Position numbers and translations under genes: made by a program
NCBI GenBank assembly: GCA_910587715.1
Contig: CAJUMV010000038.1
Span: 1-37,138, forward strand
Length of the DNA stretch: 37,138 bases
Source of the DNA: an uncultured Lachnospiraceae bacterium
GTDB lineage: Bacteria > Bacillota > Clostridia > Lachnospirales > Lachnospiraceae
Direction: 5' to 3'
Notes under the pieces: generated by a model
Databases searched by the model: none
What the model saw: the letters and a program-made list of their open reading frames with translations, nothing else
Told to the model about the DNA's origin: nothing
Part shown: positions 9,301 to 18,034 of the stretch, piece by piece
Layout of the letters: each line of letters starts with the position of its first letter
How positions within the stretch are numbered: the stretch's first letter is position 1

Positions 9301-9643
9301 AATAAAAATTGCTTTCCACGATATGGCTTTCCGTCTCAATCTTCCGGTTCCTGATATACATTCTCGTAACCAGATACCGGTCCGGCACTGCCGGATATAC
9401 CATCGTCGTTTCCCCATTTTCGTCCGTCACCTCGCGACCTTTCTTCAGCGCGGAGGGGAGGACGAAATGCAGGTGCACGCCGCGTTTTAACAAAATTTTT
9501 GTATTGAACGCACCCGGTGTCGCATCCTTGCCAAGATAAGAACGCAGCGCCGTCTTATAATTAGGGTCAAGCGCCGGCACTAGAAGCGGACTTTCCAGAT
9601 ATCGCGCCAGCACGATCATCGGAATCACTATTTTATCAGCCAT
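6332..9643 (-). CDS. Very large conserved hypothetical protein with a central coiled coil
   Basis: This 1103 aa protein has no known function. Its N-terminus carries the segments RGVHLHFVLPSALKKG and YPAVPDRYLVTR. These match a pattern I remember from large uncharacterised bacterial proteins (GIHLHWALPDAL... VPNRWLV). A segment near residue 460, DPTVMLFGEG followed by DGTLLCLTG, also fits that group. Residues of about 348-450 are strongly helical and charged, probably a coiled coil. No signal peptide or membrane helix is seen. The start is supported by AGGAGGGGAG upstream. It follows the roughly 300 aa gene by 16 bases and is the fourth gene of the operon. I infer a structural role in a multi-protein assembly because of size, coiled coil and fixed neighbours; an enzymatic role cannot be excluded. 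Confidence 0.85.
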   Translation of the reverse strand: MADKIVIPMIVLARYLESPLLVPALDPNYKTALRSYLGKDATPGAFNTKILLKRGVHLHFVLPSALKKGREVTDENGETTMVYPAVPDRYLVTRMYIRNRKIETESHIVESNFYSLDDAYSDSITIPKFDDTRTRHRFRYMGRNYPANRPAPEPVGECGYFDRITALGAGNPMFSAYYPSCASVFGFYDSLEGVPADAVLTYCVTGIYSNPVNDLFHQVQNTDDMKKVMADYDLSLDGEGTVCQASMVFGVAGGIDLSRKQPVPVGEINIGIGKSSAEALSAIIGEKYFGDREGMERFLTSIQYDTAGEASLPDGDFKIDDDIHYRGFSRLDPIERSYSVKLPKDLEGDHKADMAEIEKQYAQLALLEREIGKMRRMLEYQKDSLYYLWELYMDAGPQREEEIKGYMAPLFQAINKRRTDIYDKLKEAEAGKGALEQLLAKIGGTLEKEAGEPFFLQNDPTVMLFGEGMNRTYAFGEDGRFEKDGTLLCLTGPLAADIPAEEIRRYFADPHVFDENMGAWKGCKDYIVSAVLLDRKNLLPGLGLSPVIPDKVSPVVYNGEAEEQVTLLMQWESAFYPDYRDAVPAESVLQYGDTDYVYRGSRQRHDVHSEGITVLTPHGVYRLQEQMEKYLTLHLDDPEITKLAGKIKDLAAVSQRLDGFTIDLCGLAHACQYPITIDPKDAFSREVAACISPEEKTFYEPEAERLAVLRDARIFPLREGYFGLSKLAMVSSFGEQRKLLDDELTFRGKKYFSENLLPVQDGMCFLPLSLTSAARLKADFVSAGNRSVFFSPFPCGTPVIGIFLPDLLNRNLNVFSASGESIGVLKMVYRTIEGKKRTFGRFLPSPVAPRTVDPRLEKLIHVLAQDTPAFAEVMETIDTKLNATVPLAQNHFIFGRALVLAEMAVELEYYGAPHWSRRDEDIGRFEDAGLAAQEFPVMFGDRNRSTDGVCCGFTQDFEHGFAAFGAGRADAKYLDAPPVTVRGMGGAAYVPLLFDPMLKVTVTTGILPVKQAEVCGEHVDFSSYQLCAAQLNTVLAQQETAQLPEFVKGTEYSLFYPRAEHSAQIQQEPEYEELAIVNHALSMGEIAEAGSMIVDGILAERRK
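6339..6345 (-). promoter_or_regulatory. Ribosome-binding site pointing to a CTG start
   Basis: GAGGAGG on the minus strand lies inside the end of the 1103 aa gene and seven or eight bases before CTG at 6330. No ATG, GTG or TTG is suitably placed for it. The stop of the upstream gene (6332-6334) falls between this site and the CTG, which would fit tight translational coupling. Confidence 0.45.
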
Positions 9644-9659
9644 GTCCTCTCCCCTCCTA

Positions 9660-10562
9660 TCAATCCTTTGCAGTCAGCTTCGCCCGATGCGCCGCCGCAA
9701 TCATCTCAAACGCAAACCGTGCCGGCGTAATCTGTTCCGCACCCAGCGCACCCTTTGCTTTAAGCTCCCTTCCCACTGCATCCGCCAGCCGTCCGGTATG
9801 CAGCCTGCCGTTATCGTCCGTGAAGCTGTCGATGCAAAAACCGCCTACCCGCTTCCCAAGCTCCGCGCTGTCCTGCGCGGAACGAAGATCGATACTGCGG
9901 GTGATCCGTCCTGCCGATACATCCGCAGACGATACGCCAAACCGAAGCCCGGTTTTCGGCTCCTCAATCATGACCTGATATATTTCCCCGTGGAACAGCG
10001 CCAGAAGCACGTTGTCCGCAATCGTCTCCATGCGCAGAATTGAAAGCGGCGTACCATTGTCCATAGGATTCTTCGGGACTCCGCTCCTGTCATAACCATA
10101 CAGGTGCAGCCCCCTCTTTTCATTCACAAGCCTCGATCGCAGCAAGAACCCGCTCACCAGCGTGTAATCCTCCTGCGCGGCACCGGCTGGCATGTCTTTT
10201 AAGACATGTGTCCTGTGATTCACATGCATCTGCCTTACTCTTGGCATATCCGCATAATGTCTGTTCTCACCTGCCTTCTGTAGCGCTGCCTTGTCCCACC
10301 GGGCATCCCTCGCGCACAACCTCCCGATGGAAAATGCACCGTCGAGCAGCGCGTCCGTCCAGTTGATATCCAGATGAAAAAAACGAATACTCTCCTCCGG
10401 CAGATCCGGCGCTTCCGTCAATAGGTATGTAAGCGGTACCCCTTTCAGCAGGCGGAGCTCATCGGCGTACTCCTTCAAACTATCCGGAACATTTATGGGG
10501 ATATAACCTCCCCTCCTCACATTTGTTTCTGTCGTCTGTTCTGCTGCCATTCGCCGTTTCAT
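9660..10562 (-). CDS. Conserved hypothetical protein of the giant-protein operon
   Basis: This protein of about 300 aa has no assigned function. It contains blocks I recall from uncharacterised proteins: LRLLKGVPLTYLL, then SIRFFHLDINWTDALLDGAFSIG, then FLLRSRLV, and later DNVLLALFHGEIYQVMIEEP followed by GLRFGV. The conserved run LDxNWxDALLDGAxSIG is the clearest hallmark. The ATG at 10562 is preferred, although its GGAGG is 13 bases away; a TTG seven codons earlier and an ATG four codons later are alternatives. A 65-base gap separates it from the 393 aa gene upstream. Being encoded together with the 393 aa, 1103 aa and DUF6603-type proteins suggests it is a component of the same system. Confidence 0.82.
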   Translation of the reverse strand: MKRRMAAEQTTETNVRRGGYIPINVPDSLKEYADELRLLKGVPLTYLLTEAPDLPEESIRFFHLDINWTDALLDGAFSIGRLCARDARWDKAALQKAGENRHYADMPRVRQMHVNHRTHVLKDMPAGAAQEDYTLVSGFLLRSRLVNEKRGLHLYGYDRSGVPKNPMDNGTPLSILRMETIADNVLLALFHGEIYQVMIEEPKTGLRFGVSSADVSAGRITRSIDLRSAQDSAELGKRVGGFCIDSFTDDNGRLHTGRLADAVGRELKAKGALGAEQITPARFAFEMIAAAHRAKLTAKD

Positions 10563-10648
10563 AACGCTGTCACATCCTCCCAATTCCTGATAACTGCCCC
10601 ATATATTGATTCCGTATCTTCAAGTTCAGTCGTTTACACTCTCATCAC

Positions 10649-11830
10649 TTACAATGTCCCGCCGCCTTCTGACAGTTTCCCGCAGATTTCGTGAAGATCC
10701 GCCAGTGAAACGCCTATCGTCTGATCGAGCAGCCGCAGATGTTCACCCATCGCCCGCTCCCTTCTCCATCTGGCGATTTTCTCCGCCTCCGTGCGCCGGC
10801 TTAAGCTAATCATCCTTCCCAGATTGAAGGCCGCGGCATAACTGATATCCAAAATTCCGTTCTGTGCGTCATAAATCAGCCTGCCGTCCGCCGTATACCG
10901 CCCTTCTCCGCCCAGATTATCATACCGCTCCATATGATAGGGCAGAAGCGGCGAATGATATCTGGAATAGGTCTTTTCACCGGTGCGCAGATAATGCGGC
11001 TTTAAAGACTGATCCTTCACAACGCGGGCATTTCTGCCAATCCCTTCCATCAATGCGGTAAAAGACTGTTCCTGCGTCTTCTCGGAATAAATATTCCAAT
11101 GATAGAGGGAGATTAGGCGCACCCTGTCACAGTCTTCCGGTATGTTCCCATTCAGATAACCGTCAACAGGTACCAGATGCACGGTACTCTTCAAACTGCA
11201 TCCTTCCAGAGACGGGACAAAGCGATTGGCAATGACGGTGGAAAACCACCCGTCCTGTTTTGCAATGGCATCCTCCGTGGACGACAGATCCACGAATTTC
11301 GCATGGGTGAGCCATTGCAGATCCTCCGCCGCCGGCATCACATCCCGATAAGTCTGCTTCGGCATCATGAGGATATGAATATTGTCGTCATCTCGGCAGG
11401 ACGTCACTTCCCCCTCTTTCAGCGGAAAAAACACACCTCGTTCTTTTAGGTCCGGCAGCTTTGCATTTTCCACATCCGTCTCCACTGCGCCCTCATTCTC
11501 TGATACAACGATCAGAGCCAGCCAAGGAACCGGCCGCCCGTCGATGTCGTCCCGCCAGCGGCGAATCCAGGGGTAGACCTGATCATTCAATACAAGAAAA
11601 GGCAGTGTGCCCGCAAAATCCCCCTGCTGCTCCGGCGGCGGATACACGCTGAACACATCCTGCCCCGCCAGCGCTCTCGTATTCGCCGCAATACAAATTT
11701 CCTTTTGCACCTGAAAGGTCTCCGATGCCGGTTTCGTAACATCCTGTCTGCCGGTAATCGTATATCTGCCCTCCTCGATAGCCGGTCTCACATAATCCGC
11801 CAATTTGAAATCCTGCTCCTGAAAATCCAT
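10649..11830 (-). CDS. Conserved hypothetical protein of the giant-protein operon
   Basis: This 393 aa protein has no assigned function. Near residue 62 it contains VYPPPEQQGDFAGTLPFLVLNDQVYPWIR. This matches a pattern I remember from uncharacterised proteins (FPPxxxxGDFxxxLPHxVLxxxTLPWER). The segment WLALIVVSENEG follows. GGAGG is five bases upstream of the ATG. It is soluble by inspection, with no signal peptide. It is the second gene of the operon, 41 bases after the giant protein gene and 86 bases (to the preferred start) before the roughly 300 aa gene. I cannot tell enzyme from structural protein. Confidence 0.83.
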   Translation of the reverse strand: MDFQEQDFKLADYVRPAIEEGRYTITGRQDVTKPASETFQVQKEICIAANTRALAGQDVFSVYPPPEQQGDFAGTLPFLVLNDQVYPWIRRWRDDIDGRPVPWLALIVVSENEGAVETDVENAKLPDLKERGVFFPLKEGEVTSCRDDDNIHILMMPKQTYRDVMPAAEDLQWLTHAKFVDLSSTEDAIAKQDGWFSTVIANRFVPSLEGCSLKSTVHLVPVDGYLNGNIPEDCDRVRLISLYHWNIYSEKTQEQSFTALMEGIGRNARVVKDQSLKPHYLRTGEKTYSRYHSPLLPYHMERYDNLGGEGRYTADGRLIYDAQNGILDISYAAAFNLGRMISLSRRTEAEKIARWRRERAMGEHLRLLDQTIGVSLADLHEICGKLSEGGGTL

Positions 11831-11871
11831 AGTAACCTCCGAATACCCTGTTGTTAAGCTGACTGCCCTTT

Positions 11872-14800
11872 TTATGTACCGATCAACAGCTCCTCCGACA
11901 GCCAGTCCTCAGCCTCCTGCGCAAATCGTGCAATCGACACCTGCTCCGTTATGCCGTTGTCCGCCAGATATGCCTGCCGCCTTTTCCTTGTCTCCGCGCT
12001 GTCTGCGGTTTTTGCTAATTTGCTGATCGAACCTTCCTCCGACAACTGCAGGGACTCGCCGGGAACAAATCGGAAACAGTTTTCATACGCAAGCGTGTTG
12101 CTGCGATACAATTCTTCCAGCGAAATGAAACGGTTCTTTGGGAAAAGTTCCGACTGCTTTACTTCGCTTGACAGCTCATAAGACACCCCGCACCGGGCAT
12201 CCTTTACCATATTGTCTTCCCGCAGCCTGTCCTGTCCAGCAGGTGCGCTCTTCCATAAAGCCGCCGGCACATTCCTGGTCACACTACCCTTCTTAAACCT
12301 GTCACTTACCGCCCTTTTATGCTCGTCCTCCACGGTAAGCGCTATCGTTGACTGGAGCGGCGCACTATTAACCGGCCGCACATTTCCCTGTTCCGGTATC
12401 TTGGAAACCAATGTGATGCCAAACCCGTTAGGATTGATGATATCTGTCCCGTCAGCCGCCTGCCCGCAGACACCTGTAACGGTGACTGCCAAGATATCCG
12501 CATCGCCGCTCGGTGTCCCCTTGCTGCCCGATGTTCCCAGCCTGCGGTCCTGCCCCTTATCTGACAGGAACGATTCCTTGAATGCACTCCAGTCCAGCGT
12601 CTCTTTTGAATGATCCGCCCCTTTTGAAAAAGAGATCGTGAAAGAAATAATAAACCAGGAAACGTGAAGCCGCCCCTGTACCTCCGGTCCCCACAGATCC
12701 AGCGCCGCCGCCAGCTCAATAGAAAAGGTCTTATGGACAAACCAGCAGTCAACGCGATAGGAAGCGCCCAAGGATACCCCAATCCTTGCCTGATAAGCAA
12801 ACGGCTTCCACGAAACGAGGAAATCCGCATAGGCAATGAACCATGCGCGCAGTTTGCCAAGCGTATAGACCGCGCTCAGCTTACCGCCCGCCATGGCGGC
12901 ACCGGGTGTAAGCGCAAAATAAATCTCGCCGGATATATTTAGATGGGATGTAACATTCCAGTTCAAACCCAGCCGCGGCACTTCCGGATAATGCGCCGGT
13001 TTGCGATACGCCGGGTGGTATCCGCCCAGCGTAATCACGAAATCACCGCTGTGCTCACTGCCCTCAAACCAGAAAAATGCCGCGAAACCCCCTGTCAGCC
13101 TGCAGTCGGGGGACAGAATATAAGATTCCGAAGTAAGACGCGCCTCCACCCCGAACACGCCGACTGACGGATCATACTCCCCCCTGACAGCCAGCTGTGC
13201 TTTTGCCACAGGATGGGAAGGCGCATGGGGCGGCATGGATATATCCGCAAGCCCAAGCACCCCGATCTTAAACTTTTTCCCGAAGGAAACCGAAAGAAGC
13301 AGGAAACCGTCCACGATTTGAAAGGACGTAAACCTCACGCCCGCCGTCAGGAAATTCTGCCCGGCGTCCTCCACAATATAATTGCCCAGCTCGTTCAGCG
13401 TCTGCGCGTCGAATCCTTTTTTCACGGCTTTTATCAACGGATAGTCCGGCACCCGTTCTACAGAGGGCAGAACCAGGCTCCTATTGTAGCCAAACCCAAG
13501 CGCAAGCCCGGTCACAAAGAACGCCGGCGGCCCGCCGATAGGGGCAGAAAGCGCCATATAGGCAAACAGCGATCCGGAAGAATATTCTCCCACCGCCGTC
13601 ACCGTGACCGATCTACATTTCACCAAAAGCGACCCTGCGTAAACTTCCTTCGCTTCCCTGCGTTTTCCGGAAAAGCTGCCGCTTATCGCCAACATCCCAT
13701 TGTCAAACGCCACCCCGAAACCGGAAAGATAGAACGCCGTATCTGAAAGCCTGGATACATTGATGCCAACGCCGACCTCCGCCAGACTGAAAGTAAACGG
13801 GGAAACTGCAAGAGAAGCCGAAAGAAGCACCACCACCCTGCTGCCGTCCAGGCCGATCCCGACCTTGGAGACCGTCAAAATAGCAAAAGTCTTGTTCAAA
13901 TTAATCCACTTTACTGTTTCCGGCGCGAAGTTTCCTGCCGCTTTCGCTAGGCGCTGCGTCGGTTTATAGAGTTCCAGCATGCACACACTGCCAAACACCG
14001 TGCACTGAAATATCACACCCTGCGCGGAGGACGCCTCCAGCATAAAGTCCTTTACGGACAAACCAGTTGTTCCCGGCGCCGCCTTCTGCACCAGCTCTCC
14101 CACCAGCGGCATCCGGAGCATATCCGCGCAGACCCCCGGATCCGTCTCGTAGCTGATGCGCCATCCCGACTGCCCGCCCGCGTTTATGTCCGCAGAAATT
14201 TTCCCGGCATTCGTTGTCAGGCACAATACAAATTCCTTTGTGGTAAAATTGTACTGCACTCCCAAATTTGTGACGGCAAACCCTGTCAGGAAATCAGGAA
14301 GATGCCCCGCCGCAATCCCAAACTCCCCGGCAATCCTGCCGAAAGTCAAATCCGTAAAAGCCGCCCCGCCAGACAATATACATCCTTCCTGTCCTTTAGA
14401 CACAGTAAGCCTTATCTGCGTTCCGCATATTTGAATCCCAGCGATCACCTGAAAGGCAACATCCGCTCCCTGTTCGGACGAAATCTCAAGCGCCAGCTCC
14501 CGAATGGCAAAATCTTCCGAAACCACCAGCACATTTTCCATGCCAACATAGCCATAAAAAGCTTTGTTCCCCGATTCATAGGAAGCCGTAAGCATACGTA
14601 TATTCGCGGCAAGCAAACTATCCGGAACAGACTCCTTGTCAAAAGCCTGTCCGAAATCCTGTGCGGCCTGCGCGATAAACTCCCACAGACTGTAATCTGT
14701 GTCCGAATACGCCATCGCTTTAAAGGTAAGACCGCTATCCTTACTATAGCTGCCTGCCAGCGCCAGTGTGACACCGCCCAGAGCAAAAGACCCGCCCAGT

Positions 14801-17800
14801 TTGACCGCGCCAAACTGACCGTCGTGAAAGCCAAGCGAAAGCGACAACCCCTCGATGCCAAGTTTTCCCTGCCCCACCTCAAATTCCAGCACATGCTCCG
14901 CCGACAGATACAGAGAATAATTGCCCGAAGGTATATCCGCGCTAAACTCCATACCCGTCAATTCCACAGGCGGGAAGCTGACGTCTTTGGCGAACAGCCC
15001 GGCAACATCCGCAAACCGCAGCGTGGAATCGTCCGCTAGGCACGCATAAATCGTCTGATCCGCTCTGTACATTAAGTCAAAAACCGTGCTCCCAATATGC
15101 CATTTGCCAAGCACCCGGTAATCAACCTTCCTTCTCCCTGCGTCGAAAGGATATTCGATATTCATATCAAAGTATGGCTGCAACGTAATCTTATCACCCA
15201 AAATACGCCATGGCTTTCCCGCCGTCACCGTAAACCCAATCTGCGTCACACCCTCTGACACCGTATCTACCGTAAGCGAAACAGCCCGCAGTCCCAGGGA
15301 TCCAAAAACACTTTCCTCATCCGGCAAAAGTTCGGAACCCAAAACCACCCCGTCAAGCCCGAAAGAGGACAGCAGACCGGCTATCGTAAGAACCCTGCCT
15401 TCCTCGTATTCACCGTTAATATAGAACCTGTCAGCGTCCGGCGAAAGCACAATCGTCAGGTCAAATTGTCCCGCAATGTCTGCCAAAAGAAAGATAGCCG
15501 GAAAGTCAAATACGTCATCCAGCCCGCTCGTTATGCCCACCCGGTGTACCGCAAAGGACAGCTTATCCGTCACCCGGTATACAAATTCAACAGCGAGCTC
15601 CCCTGCAAAATGCAGACCGTCCGCAGTCTCTGTTACTGTACAGAAGATCTCCGCCGAATCCGCTAACGGCACCACCTCTTTGACATGCTCCCAAAATGGC
15701 GCGTCCGTCACAATCTTCGCCTGATAGGTAAATGTTGTATCCGTCAGACTGCATTCCCGAATATCGGAAAAACAAATGTCTGAAAGGAACGGCGCACGCT
15801 GCGCATCTAAATAACATTCGGGAAGCGCGGGAAAATGCTCTGTAAACCGGTACTCCCCTCCGGTCTCCCCACAAGCGCATATGGCATCATAAAGAACGCG
15901 AAGCCTTGAAGTCTGCATAGATAACGCAATATCCCTGTTCCCCATAAGGCTGTGCTGCGCCATTTCGGGAGGCGGAGACGGGGGCTTCCTCTCAAACACC
16001 ATGACGTTTAAACCAGAGAAGCTGCGTATCTCCAAAGCGCCCAATCCACCGGCATCTTGGGGTTTCTCCACGGGGGTGGCAGTCGGCTGCGGGTCGATCG
16101 GCTGTGCCCATCTGGGCACTTCATAACCCTGACTTGTCAGCGCGCCGCGCAGTTTATCTATGATGACGTTCAGCGCATCAATCTTTTCTATTCCCGTTTT
16201 TCCCATTGGCGTATTATAATGCTTAATCCGAATCTGCGCCATGATACGGACCGGGTGCATAACACCGGTGTTGTTATAGATTTCCCTGCTCAAATCCGGA
16301 AGCAGGAGGATCGTATCAAAAACGTCCTCGTATTCGAGCATCTTCGGTGCGCATATCGCCGTCACCTCGGCATTGACCTGGTCACATATATAGCTTTCTC
16401 CGTACGAACCCTTACTCCCCAACACGTGCGCAAGCGCCCCATCAAAAGTCTCTGCCAGTGTATGTACCGCACTGATCCGCTTATCATAATAGAGCCGCCA
16501 AAACGTAAACATCGTGGGCAGAATGACCAAACTAATCGGCAGCGGCATTCTCTCAAAAAGGAAAAAGTCTTTTTCCAAATATATCCTATAGAAATCCAAC
16601 AGTCCGGCCGTGTGCCCCGATGGTCCTGCCCAGAGAGGCATAAGGGATTTTCTGTATCCGGCGGTTACCGAATGCATTTCGTCCCGTGTCCAGCTCCATA
16701 ATAATATACCGGGCGGTTTGTCAAAGTCGTTTTTGGGCTCCCGTTTCAATATGACAGGTACAAAGGATGACGTCGGTGCGTCCACAATCTCCCAGTGTCT
16801 CTCCGGCTTTTCCACCAACTGCAAAGCACAGCGCTTCCCATTAGGCGGTTTGTCAAATTTCCGTATGGCATTGATAATCATGGCTCCGCGTATGACCGGC
16901 GGGAATTTGCGATATTCCGCCAAACACGCTGTTATAATCCCCTTCACTTTTTGATTCACTTCTTTACATGGAAGCGTACCATCGCCATCCAGATACGCAT
17001 TAATCAAAGATATAAATGCAGCCCATTGATCCGGTCTTGGCAAGCCTGCAAGCTTCGGGAAATAGAAATAGATATATTCTGTTGCCTTAATCACATCTCG
17101 CTTAGGGTCAAAATTTAAAAAAAGTTTTTCTAATTCCGGGTTCACGACCTCTTCTTTTTGCGTCATATCAAGGACGACACATTTCACAAACGCTTTCTGC
17201 GCCGCCAGGAATCTTTTAGACTGACACAGTTCAAGCGCATAAATCTTCTCCAGCTTTTTGGTCGCATAGGTAGTAATCTCCCCTATGACAGCCCTTGCCA
17301 GTTCTGTCATATCTTTACAGCACCGCACCTGATCCCGGTTTGACGTCGTGAGTTTTTGCAGCCCGGCTTTACTGACTTCCCCTTCTTTCAACGCCTCTAT
17401 TTCTTTCATCATATTATCAATCGCCGTTTTTGTTGATGTAAGCATATACCGTTCCGGAAACGACTGCCAGTTGTTTATATATTGCTCACCAAATGTCTGC
17501 GGGCGGATTCCGGGACTAATCATCATATTGCCAATCATCGGATGTGCCCATCTTACAAACACATTCTTGATAATACGATAGGCCGGATCACCCGGCATAT
17601 TCCACAGCTTCAAGATGTCTATGCCATACTGCTCCGTAAACTGCGTTATCATAAATCCACAGACATCTTTATCCTGTATGGCAGCATCATAAACAGCCCT
17701 CATTAACGTATCAATATTTATAATTTGCACCATCGTCTTGTCGTCTAAATGATAGTCCGTCTCGTTCCACGATATAAATTGGACATTGTCTGACGTAAGT

Positions 17801-17883
17801 TTATCCTTCTTATCTGTCGAATAATGCAAAGGAATTGGCTGTCGTCCTGACGCAGACCCTTTTTTAATCATAAAAAGTATCAT
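11872..17883 (-). CDS. Giant DUF6603-type protein
   Basis: This 2003 aa protein is the first gene of the operon. The start is ATG 17883, with GGAG seven bases upstream; a TTG one codon earlier is less likely. The N-terminal 600 residues look mainly helical and contain LWAGPSGHTAGLLDF near 420. A Pro/Thr/Gln-rich linker (about 600-615) leads to a long beta-rich section. Residues of about 1330-1750 show features I associate with DUF6603: GLALGFGYNRSLVLP (about 1465), LGGYHPAYRKPAHYP (about 1618), YFALTPGAAMAGGKL (about 1660) and LDLWGPEVQGRLHV (about 1732). The tail (1760-2003) is charged and unrecognised. The function of DUF6603 is unknown to me. No signal peptide or transmembrane helix is evident, so any export would need a dedicated or non-classical route. 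Codon use resembles the neighbouring operon genes. Confidence 0.85.
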   Translation of the reverse strand: MILFMIKKGSASGRQPIPLHYSTDKKDKLTSDNVQFISWNETDYHLDDKTMVQIINIDTLMRAVYDAAIQDKDVCGFMITQFTEQYGIDILKLWNMPGDPAYRIIKNVFVRWAHPMIGNMMISPGIRPQTFGEQYINNWQSFPERYMLTSTKTAIDNMMKEIEALKEGEVSKAGLQKLTTSNRDQVRCCKDMTELARAVIGEITTYATKKLEKIYALELCQSKRFLAAQKAFVKCVVLDMTQKEEVVNPELEKLFLNFDPKRDVIKATEYIYFYFPKLAGLPRPDQWAAFISLINAYLDGDGTLPCKEVNQKVKGIITACLAEYRKFPPVIRGAMIINAIRKFDKPPNGKRCALQLVEKPERHWEIVDAPTSSFVPVILKREPKNDFDKPPGILLWSWTRDEMHSVTAGYRKSLMPLWAGPSGHTAGLLDFYRIYLEKDFFLFERMPLPISLVILPTMFTFWRLYYDKRISAVHTLAETFDGALAHVLGSKGSYGESYICDQVNAEVTAICAPKMLEYEDVFDTILLLPDLSREIYNNTGVMHPVRIMAQIRIKHYNTPMGKTGIEKIDALNVIIDKLRGALTSQGYEVPRWAQPIDPQPTATPVEKPQDAGGLGALEIRSFSGLNVMVFERKPPSPPPEMAQHSLMGNRDIALSMQTSRLRVLYDAICACGETGGEYRFTEHFPALPECYLDAQRAPFLSDICFSDIRECSLTDTTFTYQAKIVTDAPFWEHVKEVVPLADSAEIFCTVTETADGLHFAGELAVEFVYRVTDKLSFAVHRVGITSGLDDVFDFPAIFLLADIAGQFDLTIVLSPDADRFYINGEYEEGRVLTIAGLLSSFGLDGVVLGSELLPDEESVFGSLGLRAVSLTVDTVSEGVTQIGFTVTAGKPWRILGDKITLQPYFDMNIEYPFDAGRRKVDYRVLGKWHIGSTVFDLMYRADQTIYACLADDSTLRFADVAGLFAKDVSFPPVELTGMEFSADIPSGNYSLYLSAEHVLEFEVGQGKLGIEGLSLSLGFHDGQFGAVKLGGSFALGGVTLALAGSYSKDSGLTFKAMAYSDTDYSLWEFIAQAAQDFGQAFDKESVPDSLLAANIRMLTASYESGNKAFYGYVGMENVLVVSEDFAIRELALEISSEQGADVAFQVIAGIQICGTQIRLTVSKGQEGCILSGGAAFTDLTFGRIAGEFGIAAGHLPDFLTGFAVTNLGVQYNFTTKEFVLCLTTNAGKISADINAGGQSGWRISYETDPGVCADMLRMPLVGELVQKAAPGTTGLSVKDFMLEASSAQGVIFQCTVFGSVCMLELYKPTQRLAKAAGNFAPETVKWINLNKTFAILTVSKVGIGLDGSRVVVLLSASLAVSPFTFSLAEVGVGINVSRLSDTAFYLSGFGVAFDNGMLAISGSFSGKRREAKEVYAGSLLVKCRSVTVTAVGEYSSGSLFAYMALSAPIGGPPAFFVTGLALGFGYNRSLVLPSVERVPDYPLIKAVKKGFDAQTLNELGNYIVEDAGQNFLTAGVRFTSFQIVDGFLLLSVSFGKKFKIGVLGLADISMPPHAPSHPVAKAQLAVRGEYDPSVGVFGVEARLTSESYILSPDCRLTGGFAAFFWFEGSEHSGDFVITLGGYHPAYRKPAHYPEVPRLGLNWNVTSHLNISGEIYFALTPGAAMAGGKLSAVYTLGKLRAWFIAYADFLVSWKPFAYQARIGVSLGASYRVDCWFVHKTFSIELAAALDLWGPEVQGRLHVSWFIISFTISFSKGADHSKETLDWSAFKESFLSDKGQDRRLGTSGSKGTPSGDADILAVTVTGVCGQAADGTDIINPNGFGITLVSKIPEQGNVRPVNSAPLQSTIALTVEDEHKRAVSDRFKKGSVTRNVPAALWKSAPAGQDRLREDNMVKDARCGVSYELSSEVKQSELFPKNRFISLEELYRSNTLAYENCFRFVPGESLQLSEEGSISKLAKTADSAETRKRRQAYLADNGITEQVSIARFAQEAEDWLSEELLIGT

Positions 17884-17922
17884 CAAAAATCTCCATATTT
17901 TAAAAGTTTGTACTACATAAAT

Positions 17923-17951
17923 AGTATATTATGAATTCAATTTGTAATCAA
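17923..17951 (-). promoter_or_regulatory. Probable promoter of the giant-protein operon
   Basis: On the minus strand TTGATT (17946-17951) and TATACT (17923-17928) are 17 bases apart. Transcription would begin about 33 bases before the ATG at 17883. The TTAAGGTAAATGTAA box sits 28 bases upstream of the -35, one helical turn (12 bases) further than in the two-component promoter and in the same orientation relative to the gene. Confidence 0.6.
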
Positions 17952-17979
17952 TAAAATTTGCACCAGCTGCCACCCATTT

Positions 17980-17995
17980 TTAAGGTAAATGTAAT
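17980..17995. promoter_or_regulatory. Candidate response-regulator box, copy 2
   Basis: TTAAGGTAAATGTAAT matches copy 1 (2171-2186) at 14 of its first 15 positions, again with TAAG/TAAT half-sites 11 bases apart. It lies in the 282-base region between the divergent giant-protein operon and the ABC transporter operon, so it could act on either or both. Confidence 0.55.
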
Positions 17996-18005
17996 CTTTC
18001 CTTCA

Positions 18006-18034
18006 TTCCCATGTAAGCCGAATTACTTATTCTG
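18006..18034 (+). promoter_or_regulatory. Weak candidate promoter of the ABC transporter operon
   Basis: TTCCCA (18006-18011) and TATTCT (18029-18034) are spaced by 17 bases and lie 11 bases downstream of the regulatory box. A weak -35 next to a box is usual for activator-dependent promoters. The rest of the region up to the ATG at 18166 is a leader of about 125 bases in which I see no gene. Confidence 0.3.

Noticed and set aside
8564..9490. 308 aa plus-strand open frame opposite the 1103 aa gene
   Set aside because: Arg- and His-rich composition and the antisense position mark it as a shadow of the opposite strand.
14302..15039. 245 aa plus-strand open frame opposite the giant gene
   Set aside because: Same reasons; the basic, low-complexity composition is typical of antisense frames.
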